Shown here: positions 8,388-15,649 of the stretch, piece by piece
How the letters are laid out: every line of letters begins with the position of its first letter
Position numbering within the stretch: the stretch's first letter is position 1
NCBI GenBank assembly: GCA_017987425.1
Contig: JAGNTT010000012.1
Span: 1 to 24,524, forward strand
DNA: 24,524 bases
From: Candidatus Omnitrophota bacterium
Lineage (GTDB): Bacteria; Omnitrophota; Gorgyraeia; Zapsychrales; Fredricksoniimonadaceae
Direction: 5' to 3'
Program-made: the position numbers and the translations under genes
Notes under the pieces: model-generated
The model's database searches: none
Seen by the model: the letters and a program-made list of their open reading frames with translations, nothing else
Told to the model about the DNA's origin: nothing

Positions 8388-9290
8388 CTAACCGATCATC
8401 GATTGACCGCCCGTGAGGGAGGGCTGATTCCAGACGCCGTCCGGATCCGTACGCCGAACACCATAGGGACGGGCGAGCAAGTTACGGACAAACTCACGGT
8501 CTACGATTTTTTGGTTTTCGACAACAAGTTCTTTAAGAATTTGATGACACAGCATGTTTATCCGACGGGGATATCCCCCGGTGACGTTGTAAATTTCCTG
8601 GATCGCCTCATCAAGAAAAATTTTGGGTGTTGTACTGGAACAGGCTTTTTGAAGGCGGAATTCGATCATCAATTTGGTGTCTTCAAGGCTTAAAGGATGT
8701 AACGTGTACTTGAAACTGATGCGGTCCATGAAATTGGCCATGGATGCGACTTTGGGATAAAGCTCCATCTGCCCCAAAAGAACCAGCTGGATGAGTTTGT
8801 ACTGGTTGGTCTCAAAATTCAGCAGCAAACGCAGGGATTCGAGTATTTCTTCGCTGAGTTTTTGGGCCTCATCGATGATAAGCACCACGGTTTTCTTTTC
8901 CTGGACGGTTTTGTGGATCAAAAAACGTTCAACGATGTCGCGAAGTTCCATGAGTTCGGGTGTCGACTGTGTCAAACGCGCGGACTGAGGGATATTGAAA
9001 TTACGGATCAGCGAGGTCAAGAGCTGTTCTTCCGAAACAAAAGAGGGGTTGAGGATCATATGAAACAGGATGTCATGTCTTTGTCGCAACTCCTGAACAA
9101 GTCTGCGCGACAGGGTTGTTTTTCCGGTGCCGATGTCTCCAAAGACAACCATAAGCCCGCGGCGCAAACGCAATTCGATAAGGACATTTGTCAAAGCGAT
9201 TTCGTGCTCTCTTGTGAGATGCAAGAACTCGGGATCCGGGCTGGTTGAAAACGGCTCTTTGTCAAAACCTAGTAGTTTATGATAAGACAT
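8388..9290 (-). CDS. ExeA/GspA-like AAA ATPase
   Basis: 300 aa. It begins with the ExeA-family signature YHKLLGFDKEPFSTSPDP, followed by Walker A GDIGTGKT (51-58), Walker B VVLIIDEAQ (135-143) and the C-terminal helical part with GGYPRRINMLCHQ. ExeA (GspA) ATPases help assemble the secretin through peptidoglycan. The classical ExeA has a C-terminal transmembrane and peptidoglycan-binding region, and this protein stops after the ATPase module, so a partner must supply membrane or wall contact. It is the first gene of the secretion-like run, and the region upstream (9291-9392) holds a plausible promoter. Some ExeA-like ATPases work in transposition (TniB), but the neighbours here point to secretion. 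Confidence 0.9.
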   Translation of the reverse strand: MSYHKLLGFDKEPFSTSPDPEFLHLTREHEIALTNVLIELRLRRGLMVVFGDIGTGKTTLSRRLVQELRQRHDILFHMILNPSFVSEEQLLTSLIRNFNIPQSARLTQSTPELMELRDIVERFLIHKTVQEKKTVVLIIDEAQKLSEEILESLRLLLNFETNQYKLIQLVLLGQMELYPKVASMANFMDRISFKYTLHPLSLEDTKLMIEFRLQKACSSTTPKIFLDEAIQEIYNVTGGYPRRINMLCHQILKELVVENQKIVDREFVRNLLARPYGVRRTDPDGVWNQPSLTGGQSMIG

Positions 9291-9362
9291 GTTTTAACCG
9301 TAACAATCCTAAATCTTAATGATTCAATAGCTTTGTGCACTTTGCCCCATTAATTTATTTTC

Positions 9363-9390
9363 ATATTAACATAGCAACTTTCGCATTCAA
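9363..9390 (-). promoter_or_regulatory. candidate promoter of the secretin/SUMF1/repeat-protein run
   Basis: On the minus strand a -35-like TTGAAT (9390-9385) and a -10-like TAATAT (9368-9363) are separated by 16 nt. Each matches 4 of 6 consensus positions. The site lies in the only non-coding gap before the ExeA-like gene. It is AT-rich, so chance is possible. Confidence 0.35.
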
Positions 9391-9392
9391 GG

Positions 9393-10400
9393 TTATTTTG
9401 GTTTTTTTTCCTCTCTTTTTTTAATTTTTATTATCATAAAATTAAAAATCCCCGTCGACAAACCGAAACATCGCGCGAACGCGCGAAAAAACATAATAAA
9501 ACCAAAATAAAAATTCGAATTAATTCCGCCGCACATCACACTTGCGAAATAAATTTCAAAAACCAAAAACGGAATAATGATGAACAGAAAAAGAAAACCC
9601 AATGAAGTCAAACCTGCCAAAGCAAAAAGAAAAACAACGCACGAAAAACCGACAAGCGGCACTTCAACGATATCTTTCCAGAACGTGTAATCATCCCCCC
9701 TGGCCATGCCCGGATGATCAAAATACATCTTAGCCCGCCAAAATCCGTGACGGAATTGTTCCGAAAGATATTTGCCGGCTCTCGTCGTGTGATAATGATC
9801 GACAAGCGCATCCTTGACGAAGAAAATACGCCTGCCGGACTTGATGATCCTGTAACTCAAGTCGTTGTCCTCCCCGCTTGCCCGACGGTAAGTCTCATCG
9901 AAGCCTCCGACCCCAAAGAACACCGCCCGTCGGACAGCGACATTGTAACTGCCGAAGGCCTTAGGATAGGACGGCATCAAGAATCGGTGACGGAACATTA
10001 TCTCCTGATGAATGCACCGCGCCAGAATGTTCTCGGGGTTCGCTATTCCGTAACTGCCGCACACGGCGCCCGTCCCGTCGGAAGAAAATCCGCCTACAAT
10101 CTTCTCGACCCAGTCGCGGTGAGGGATGCAGTCGGAATCCGTAAACAATATAATCTCTCCTTTGGAGTCTGACGCACCGCGGTTGCGCGCCGCCGCCGGA
10201 CCGGCATTTTCCTGACGGACATAGCGGACTTCACGAAAAGATCTGACGATCTGCTGTGTTTTATCCGTAGATCCGTCGTCGACGATTAAAATTTCGATAT
10301 CACCCGTGTATGACTGCGAGACGAGAGACTGAATGGCATGACTGATGGTTTGCTGTGCGTTATAGGCGGGAACAACAACGCTCACTGAAGGAAGGTCCAT
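9393..10400 (-). CDS. family 2 glycosyltransferase with C-terminal membrane region
   Basis: 335 aa. The GT-A fold starts at once with VVVPAYN (8-14), followed by VDDGSTD (around 40-46), the metal/nucleotide-sugar motif DSD (88-90) and an acceptor-side GEDNDLSYRI around 180. Two membrane segments (about 248-300) and a Lys-rich tail follow. GT2 enzymes of this layout transfer a sugar from a nucleotide or polyprenyl donor at the cytoplasmic membrane face, for cell-surface glycans. It lies 16 bp after the DUF2304-like gene and ends the operon that starts with the S41-like gene. The exact donor and acceptor cannot be read from sequence. Confidence 0.9.
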   Translation of the reverse strand: MDLPSVSVVVPAYNAQQTISHAIQSLVSQSYTGDIEILIVDDGSTDKTQQIVRSFREVRYVRQENAGPAAARNRGASDSKGEIILFTDSDCIPHRDWVEKIVGGFSSDGTGAVCGSYGIANPENILARCIHQEIMFRHRFLMPSYPKAFGSYNVAVRRAVFFGVGGFDETYRRASGEDNDLSYRIIKSGRRIFFVKDALVDHYHTTRAGKYLSEQFRHGFWRAKMYFDHPGMARGDDYTFWKDIVEVPLVGFSCVVFLFALAGLTSLGFLFLFIIIPFLVFEIYFASVMCGGINSNFYFGFIMFFRAFARCFGLSTGIFNFMIIKIKKREEKKPK

Positions 10401-10416
10401 AAGCGATTATTGCGAA

Positions 10417-10776
10417 TTAACCTTTTTGGGAAATTTCTTTTCTTAATTCGCGCAGTTCGAGCTCCAGTATGCCGATTTTCTTGGCCATCTTGTCATTGCG
10501 GTTGTTCTGCTGACAGAGAAATACGGTCAACAAAAGTCCGAGAACAACAAACGTGCACAAGAGTGCGAAGAAAATAAAATTGCTGGGAAGTTCAAACCCG
10601 CAGAAACGGGCGATGGCGAACAACAATTGATTGAAGACGGAAAAAAATACGGCGAGCGCCGCTGCGGCCATCCAGCCGACCGCATACTTAAATGTAAGCT
10701 TTTCCCGACGGACAAGCTCGATGATAAACAAAAAAATACTCAGCGACAGGATGAATGCGATCCACTTAATCCCCAT
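10417..10776 (-). CDS. DUF2304-like small membrane protein
   Basis: 119 aa with three hydrophobic segments (about 4-20, 30-55 and 66-88) and a charged helical C-terminus likely to be a coiled coil (about 92-117). Size, topology and position directly after a DPM1-like glycosyltransferase match the DUF2304 family, whose members are commonly found next to such GT2 genes and may anchor or assist them. Its ATG overlaps the last 11 bp of that gene, so translation is probably coupled. It has no catalytic motif. Confidence 0.75.
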   Translation of the reverse strand: MGIKWIAFILSLSIFLFIIELVRREKLTFKYAVGWMAAAALAVFFSVFNQLLFAIARFCGFELPSNFIFFALLCTFVVLGLLLTVFLCQQNNRNDKMAKKIGILELELRELRKEISQKG

Positions 10777-11566
10777 ACCGGGCCGTCATCTTTCGGCTTT
10801 TGAGCATATCCAGCAGAATCGCGAAAGTCACCTTCATCATATAATACATGCTTTTGAAATAACGGATGGAACTGGCCCCTCCCTGTCTTTTTCGCATGAC
10901 AACGGGAAGCTCTTTGATGGTCGCATTGATCTTTCGCGCAAGCACGATCGCCTCGGGTTCCGGAAAATCATGAGGGTAATGCCTGGCGAACAGCCTGATC
11001 ATTTTTTTATTGTACGCACGGAAGCCGGACGTCGGATCATAAATGTGACATCCCGTCAGAATTCCGATCAAAGAGACAAAAAAACCGATGCCTATCCGAC
11101 GGGTGAACGAGGACATATATCCTTTTTCCTGATTGGGCATAAAGCGGCTGCCGACGGACATGTCCGCCTCGCCGTTGACAACCGGCGTGAGTATTTTACT
11201 CAAATAAGCGACGTCGTGCTGTCCGTCCCCGTCGACCTGCACCGCGATATCATAATTATTGTCGTGAGCGTATTGAAATCCGGTTTGGACCGCTCCGCCG
11301 ATGCCGAGATTAAACGGCAGAGAGATGACACGGGCGCCCGCCGACCTGGCTTCATGCGCCGTCGCATCAATCGAACCGTCGTCGATCACAACAGCATCGA
11401 CATGGATAGACAAGGCCCCTATTTCATTAAGGGTCTTTCGAATGTTGGCTTGTTCGTTATAGGCGGGAACAATAATGAGAATGCGCGGGGCGTTTTTACC
11501 GCCGAGGACTGCAGGATCCCGCTCTACAGCCGGGATGAATGTCTTGACGTCAATGCCTTCGATCAT
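10766..11566 (-). CDS. DPM1-like family 2 glycosyltransferase
   Basis: 266 aa from ATG 11566. This start forms an ATGA overlap with the stop of the upstream gene and has GGGGAGG just before it, so it is preferred to the ATG at 11578. GT2 motifs are VPAYNE (33-38), DDGS (62-65) and DGDGQHD (112-118), with GFRAYNK further on. The family resembles dolichyl/undecaprenyl-phosphate mannose or glucose synthases, which make a polyprenyl-phosphate sugar donor. No clear C-terminal membrane segments are present, which fits a need for the adjacent DUF2304-like membrane partner. The sugar specificity is unknown. Confidence 0.9.
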   Translation of the reverse strand: MIEGIDVKTFIPAVERDPAVLGGKNAPRILIIVPAYNEQANIRKTLNEIGALSIHVDAVVIDDGSIDATAHEARSAGARVISLPFNLGIGGAVQTGFQYAHDNNYDIAVQVDGDGQHDVAYLSKILTPVVNGEADMSVGSRFMPNQEKGYMSSFTRRIGIGFFVSLIGILTGCHIYDPTSGFRAYNKKMIRLFARHYPHDFPEPEAIVLARKINATIKELPVVMRKRQGGASSIRYFKSMYYMMKVTFAILLDMLKSRKMTARYGD

Positions 11567-11925
11567 TGTCCTCCCCATAAACTACTTAAACGGGTTTTGG
11601 AACTGCAGTCGATTACGGTCGAGCCGACCATGATCACCATCCCGCCTTCAAGCGCGCTGTTGACCGCAAGATTCAATGGAATTCCCTTAAACTTACCGGC
11701 CGCAACGGTCTTGATGCGTGTTTGAATGTCAGACTCGAGCGGAGAATGGCTAAAAACGGAAATCTCTTTAATCTGGGCGATATCTTCCTGCAATTTCAGG
11801 GTTTCAAACCGTTCGAGCGCGACTTTAATTAGTTCTTTGCCCAGAAAAACTTTCAATACAGCGACGACAATCAGAGCTAAAACCACCTGCAGCACAAAGA
11901 CTACGAAAACGATCCCGAAGTTCAT
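11563..11925 (-). CDS. small membrane-anchored protein with ATP synthase delta (AtpH)-like C-terminus
   Basis: 120 aa. One membrane segment lies at about 4-28 and a charged helix at about 30-55. The C-terminal part (about 58-117) has the pattern of the ATP synthase delta/OSCP C-terminal domain: a beta strand (KEISVFSHSPL), a helix, then LEGGMVIMVGSTVIDCSSKTRL, compared with the family's (G)GxxxxxGdxviDgSvrgRL. The usual N-terminal helical bundle of delta is missing and a membrane anchor takes its place. No other atp gene is in the window. It lies between an S41-type lipoprotein and a GT2 with an 11-bp gap and an ATGA overlap. It could be a b/delta-like fusion that serves ATP synthase, or a repurposed relative. 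Confidence 0.6.
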   Translation of the reverse strand: MNFGIVFVVFVLQVVLALIVVAVLKVFLGKELIKVALERFETLKLQEDIAQIKEISVFSHSPLESDIQTRIKTVAAGKFKGIPLNLAVNSALEGGMVIMVGSTVIDCSSKTRLSSLWGGQ

Positions 11926-11936
11926 AGGCGCCTATA

Positions 11937-13214
11937 TCAAATTTTGATCTCTCCCGTCGAGACTTTGTAAAGATAAATGGCCGCGATCTTGATCAGATCG
12001 GGCTGATATTCGGCAGTGACCTTGTTGTCGGGATCAAGCCCGTTGAAACTGAACGTCCTTCCGTCGGAATAATGCCCGCGGGATGTAATCAAAAGCAGCA
12101 TGGCCTTGTCATCGAGGTCGAACATGCTTTTGAGCATTACCTGGCCGGAAGTATTATCCCCCATCAAAACCGCGCGGCCTTTTTGTTGCATAACGCCGGA
12201 AAACAATTCGGCGGCGCTGCCGCTTTCTTTGTTGACTAAAATGACGACAGGTCCGTTGAATTTGTATTCTTCGGGGATAACGGGAACATCAAGTTCAGCC
12301 TTGTCCTGGCCTTTTTTCTGAAAATATGCGAATTGGTCCTCGCCTTTGAGAAAAAAAGCGGAAATCTCACGGGCCGCCAAAGGAGGACCGCCCGGATTGC
12401 CGCGCAAGTCCAAGATCAGTCCCTGAGGATTCCGTTCTTTGACGTAAACTAAAAACCTCAGAAGATCTTCACCCGTCATCCTGTTAAATTTTGGTATCTC
12501 GAGACAGAAAATGCCTGGAATTGGAACATCTTTCATAAAAACTGTCTGCTTATAATATTCTTTACTGACCGGCTCAATCGTTTTCTGCGCGCGGTCCTCA
12601 TAACTGATGTAAACAATCTTGACGCCGGCACCCTTTAACGGATTGAGTTTATCTTGAATGGCCTTTTCATCAAGCCCGCCGATATCCTGGGCGCCGATCT
12701 TCAAAAGGATGTCCCCTTCCCGCAGTCCCAGCGCATACGCATCGGAACGGGGCTCCACATGATTGACTAAAAATCCGGCATCCTTCTTTTCACCGTCGAT
12801 ACCGAGATCAATCCTCTCTCCCAGCGCATCCTGGGCATATTCCTTGGCGAATTTTGGCGGATACAGCCCAGAGAAAACATCTTCTTTGGTCTTTAAAAAA
12901 TCGACAAGAAAAGCGGCGCTTCGCCAGCGCACATAGTCGCTGCTCTTTTTTTCAGTCTTGAGCTGGGGAAGAATTTTTTCGTTAAAAGTTGCGATAAAGC
13001 GGTCGTAATCTTCCCGCTTGACCGTTTCATAATAATTTTCACGCATGACTTTATAGACCTGTTCGAAGTAAGCCATGTATTCCTGGCTGTCGTCACCTTT
13101 GGCCCTTAGAGTATCGGTTTCAAGCGAAGCTTTGGAAGCGGAACAGGCAGAGATAGAAAACGTAAGCAGGGAAACAAACAGAACGGCGAAAATGTATTTG
13201 GAAAGGAAGGTCAT
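11937..13214 (-). CDS. S41 (tail-specific/CtpA-like) lipoprotein peptidase, Lys position altered
   Basis: 425 aa. The signal peptide ends in the lipobox ISAC (Cys24), so an outer- or inner-membrane lipoprotein is expected. A PDZ-like domain (about 145-215, LREGDILLKIGAQDI) precedes the S41 core: IFCLEIPKF, GLILDLRGNPGG (266-277) and the Ser motif GSAAELFSG with Ser333. In S41 enzymes a catalytic Lys lies 25 residues after this Ser, in a TxGKG context. Here residue 358 is Gln (NTSGQV), and the next Lys is 362. The protein may be inactive, use another base, or act as a binding protein. It starts the operon with the glycosyltransferases, behind a consensus promoter but without a clear ribosome site. 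Confidence 0.85.
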   Translation of the reverse strand: MTFLSKYIFAVLFVSLLTFSISACSASKASLETDTLRAKGDDSQEYMAYFEQVYKVMRENYYETVKREDYDRFIATFNEKILPQLKTEKKSSDYVRWRSAAFLVDFLKTKEDVFSGLYPPKFAKEYAQDALGERIDLGIDGEKKDAGFLVNHVEPRSDAYALGLREGDILLKIGAQDIGGLDEKAIQDKLNPLKGAGVKIVYISYEDRAQKTIEPVSKEYYKQTVFMKDVPIPGIFCLEIPKFNRMTGEDLLRFLVYVKERNPQGLILDLRGNPGGPPLAAREISAFFLKGEDQFAYFQKKGQDKAELDVPVIPEEYKFNGPVVILVNKESGSAAELFSGVMQQKGRAVLMGDNTSGQVMLKSMFDLDDKAMLLLITSRGHYSDGRTFSFNGLDPDNKVTAEYQPDLIKIAAIYLYKVSTGEIKI

Positions 13215-13241
13215 ATAGTATTAATTAGTTATTATGAATTG

Positions 13242-13269
13242 ATTATAGGTAGCAGAATGGCTGTGTCAA
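13242..13269 (-). promoter_or_regulatory. consensus sigma-70 promoter of the S41/glycosyltransferase operon
   Basis: On the minus strand a perfect TTGACA (13269-13264) and a perfect TATAAT (13247-13242) are separated by 16 nt. The expected start of transcription is near 13235, leaving a leader of only about 20 nt before the ATG at 13214. Confidence 0.8.
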
Positions 13270-13312
13270 AACATTTCAAATAAAAAATGCACAAGGAAGG
13301 AACATATTCAAA

Positions 13313-14041
13313 TCATGAGAGATCAAGATCAACCGAAATCATCCCCTTCTCTCCCAAAGAAACGATCAACTCTCGTTCTTTGACTGTCAGGACAGGGTCT
13401 GAGGCGCGCGCTGAGAAACTCTCAGTCAGTGCCTGTTTGAATAATTGCGGGTTGACGGGAATATTGGCGACAAAATCATCGTGTTTGCGTTCACGGCGGT
13501 ATTCGGGGATGTCCTTGGGCATCTGAAGATATTTTGAAATCAGGCGGAGATCAAAATCATAAAGGACCGTGCCGTGATGAAGGATAAATTGTTTACCCCG
13601 GCGCTGGGCGTTGCCTGAAAATTTTTTTTCACCGGAAGCGAGCGCGATGTCCGAGATGGGACGAAAAACCGCCTCGATACCTTGCCGGCTCAGGGCATCG
13701 ATGATCCTGTCGGAAATCCATTGATACGACCGCCGCAGATCATTAACCGCCGGGTTCCTGTCTTTATCCAGCACCAGCGTGTAATTCAAACAACCCGGCC
13801 CCTGAACAACCGTTCCGCCGCCCGATGTCCGTCGGAGAACAGGAATATTGTCTTTTCTGACCGCCGCCGCATTAACGTCTTCCCCGGCCTTGCCTATGCG
13901 CCCGAGCACCACAAACGGTTTTGGGCTTTCCCAGAAGCGCAGCACTTCCCCGCCGGAAAATTTTTCAGCGGAAACAAATAAAGCTTCATCCAGAAGTATG
14001 TTTGCTTCCGGCGAATCGAGAGAAATATCTTTGAGGATCAT
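13313..14041 (-). CDS. lplA: lipoate-protein ligase A family
   Basis: 242 aa from ATG 14041. The frame is open to 14092, but the family normally starts as M-x-L-x-D..., as here, and the extra 17 residues are encoded inside an inverted repeat. Family motifs are RRTSGGGTVVQGPGCLNYTL (the lipoate/AMP-binding loop, with RRxSGGG) and KFSGNAQRRG followed by HHGTVLYDFD (the SGNAQ and HGT motifs, with the lysine that contacts lipoyl-AMP). LplA attaches free lipoate to lipoyl domains. Its place directly after gcvPB, in an operon with gcvH, suggests it lipoylates GcvH. A role as octanoyltransferase (LipM/LipL type) cannot be excluded from sequence alone. The start assignment is moderate because no clear Shine-Dalgarno is seen. 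Confidence 0.8.
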   Translation of the reverse strand: MILKDISLDSPEANILLDEALFVSAEKFSGGEVLRFWESPKPFVVLGRIGKAGEDVNAAAVRKDNIPVLRRTSGGGTVVQGPGCLNYTLVLDKDRNPAVNDLRRSYQWISDRIIDALSRQGIEAVFRPISDIALASGEKKFSGNAQRRGKQFILHHGTVLYDFDLRLISKYLQMPKDIPEYRRERKHDDFVANIPVNPQLFKQALTESFSARASDPVLTVKERELIVSLGEKGMISVDLDLS

Positions 14042-14049
14042 ATTAGGCT

Positions 14050-14110
14050 GTTGATGGGTGATGGTTAATAGCTGATGGTTACCATCTGCCATCCACTATC
14101 GACCATCAAC
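14050..14110. repeat. imperfect inverted repeat at the gcvPB/lipoate-ligase junction
   Basis: Outer arms GTTGATGG (14050-14057) and CCATCAAC (14103-14110) are perfect complements, and the centre GATGGTTACCATC is also palindromic. The interior is made of several TGATGG-like words. The element starts at the stop codon of gcvPB and fills the junction. It could act as an RNA-stabilising or attenuating hairpin, or be a short mobile repeat. Confidence 0.7.
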
Positions 14111-15560
14111 TTTTTAGAAAGTAGCTGGTCTTGATGTCCCGCGCGGCCTTGACTTCATCCGGACGGGTGATCGGCATGGTCTTTGGAAATTCTTTGAACG
14201 ACGCGGCCTGGTCATGCGTCAGACGATCGGCCTCGATCATCATGTCGATGAACAGATCCATGACCGGCTTGGATTCGGATTCGGTGGGTTCGATCATGAT
14301 CGCCTCGGGAACGCTTAAAGGAAAATACACCGTCGGAGGATGAACGCCCTGGTCGATCAGATATTTGGCGAGATCAATCGCATGCACGTGTCGTTCGGCT
14401 TGCTGGGACGCGGAAAACACACTCTCGTGCATGCAAATGCGGTCATACGCGAGTTTGTAATACGGTTTAAGACGTTCTTTGATGTAGTTGGCGTTTAAGA
14501 CCGCGTGATTGGTCGTATCGATCAAACCCTGCTTGCCAAGCATCAAGATGTAACCGTATGCGCGCAGAAGCAAACCGAAATTTCCGTAAAACGGTGCAAT
14601 GTATCCGATCGTATCCGGGAAATCGTACGACAGCGCGAACGTTCCGTCCTGTTTCTTGACGACGCGCGAGACAGGCAAAAATTTCTCCAGCTTTTTATTC
14701 ACACCTACAGGTCCGGCACCCGGACCGCCTCCTCCGTGAGGAGTCGTAAATGTTTTGTGGGTATTGATGTGCATGACGTCAAACCCGATGTCGCCCGGAC
14801 GGCAGCGGCCGAGGACCGCGTTTAAATTGGCACCGTCGTAATACATGATCCCGTCGACGGCATGGATCATCTTGGCGATCTCATCGATATTGTTTTCGAA
14901 AAGCCCGAGCGTGCTCGGCACCGTCATCATAAGCCCCGCCACCTCATCGGTGATCACGGCCTTGAGTGCGGCCAGATCCATATTACCGTCTTTGTCTGAC
15001 GGAACGGGAATAGTTTCATATCCTGCAATCGCCGCGCTTGCAGGGTTAGTTCCGTGAGCGGAATCGGGAATGATGATGTATTTTTTCTTATTGCCCTTGG
15101 ACTTGTGGTAAGCCGCCATGAGCATGATGCCCGTCAACTCGCCGTGCGCGCCCGCCAGAGGCTGAAGCGTGAACGCGTCGAAACCGGTCATCTCGCACAT
15201 CAATTGTTCAAGGCCGTGCATGACTTCAAGCGCGCCCTGGGTGAGTGTCTCTCCGCCGGCCAGCTGAGGCAGAAGCGGATGCAGATTCATGAACGCCGGA
15301 ATACGCGCCAGATCTTCCGTAAACTTCGGATTATATTTCATGGTGCAGGAACCGAGCGGATAAAACTGCGTATCGATGGAAAAATTCTTTTGCGAAAGAT
15401 GCGTGTAGTGGCGCACCGCATCAAGCTCGGATACCTCCGGAAGCTCGGCGTCGTTGGTACGCGCATACTTAGCCGGAACCGTCGCCTTGACCGGAACATC
15501 GGATTCCGGAAGACCGAATCCCCGACGGCCTTTTACGCTTTTTTCAAAAATTAATTTCAT
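14106..15560 (-). CDS. gcvPB: glycine dehydrogenase (decarboxylating) subunit 2
   Basis: 484 aa, the normal length. Together with GcvPA it forms the P-protein of the glycine cleavage system, which decarboxylates glycine with PLP and passes aminomethyl to the lipoyl arm of GcvH. Landmarks are FYPLGSCTMKYNPKF (67-81), DSAHGTNPASA (166-176), YYDGANLNAVLG and the PLP-lysine motif NTHKTFTTPHGGGGPG with Lys269. The C-terminal part has VHPPTVYFPL and MIEPTESES. It follows gcvPA across an 89-bp gap filled by an inverted repeat; the ribosome site AAGG is 8-11 nt before the ATG. It is intact. Confidence 0.97.
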   Translation of the reverse strand: MKLIFEKSVKGRRGFGLPESDVPVKATVPAKYARTNDAELPEVSELDAVRHYTHLSQKNFSIDTQFYPLGSCTMKYNPKFTEDLARIPAFMNLHPLLPQLAGGETLTQGALEVMHGLEQLMCEMTGFDAFTLQPLAGAHGELTGIMLMAAYHKSKGNKKKYIIIPDSAHGTNPASAAIAGYETIPVPSDKDGNMDLAALKAVITDEVAGLMMTVPSTLGLFENNIDEIAKMIHAVDGIMYYDGANLNAVLGRCRPGDIGFDVMHINTHKTFTTPHGGGGPGAGPVGVNKKLEKFLPVSRVVKKQDGTFALSYDFPDTIGYIAPFYGNFGLLLRAYGYILMLGKQGLIDTTNHAVLNANYIKERLKPYYKLAYDRICMHESVFSASQQAERHVHAIDLAKYLIDQGVHPPTVYFPLSVPEAIMIEPTESESKPVMDLFIDMMIEADRLTHDQAASFKEFPKTMPITRPDEVKAARDIKTSYFLKS

Positions 15561-15581
15561 AATTTAAGCCTTATTCTGAAC

Positions 15582-15649
15582 CGTTGTTCGGGAATCGTTG
15601 ATCGTTGTTCACGCTTTTACGATCAACGAACAACGAGCGACGAACAACG
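15582..15649. repeat. imperfect inverted repeat at the gcvPA/gcvPB junction
   Basis: Arms CGTTGTTCG (15582-15590) and CGAACAACG (15641-15649) are perfect complements. Inside, CGTTGATC (15596-15603) pairs with GATCAACG (15621-15628). The element is built of repeated CGTTGTTC/GAACAACG words and abuts the stop codon of gcvPA. As RNA it would form a long hairpin inside the gcv mRNA. Confidence 0.8.

Noticed and set aside
6188..9290. Complete type II secretion or type IV pilus operon
   Set aside because: Only ATPase ExeA, GspC/PilP-like, secretin and a TPR protein are present; no GspE, GspF, pseudopilin or prepilin peptidase is in the window.
10631..11725. 364-aa plus-strand ORF
   Set aside because: It lies opposite the DPM1-like GT2, the DUF2304-like gene and the delta-like gene, all with clear family motifs and coupled starts, so it is a shadow frame.
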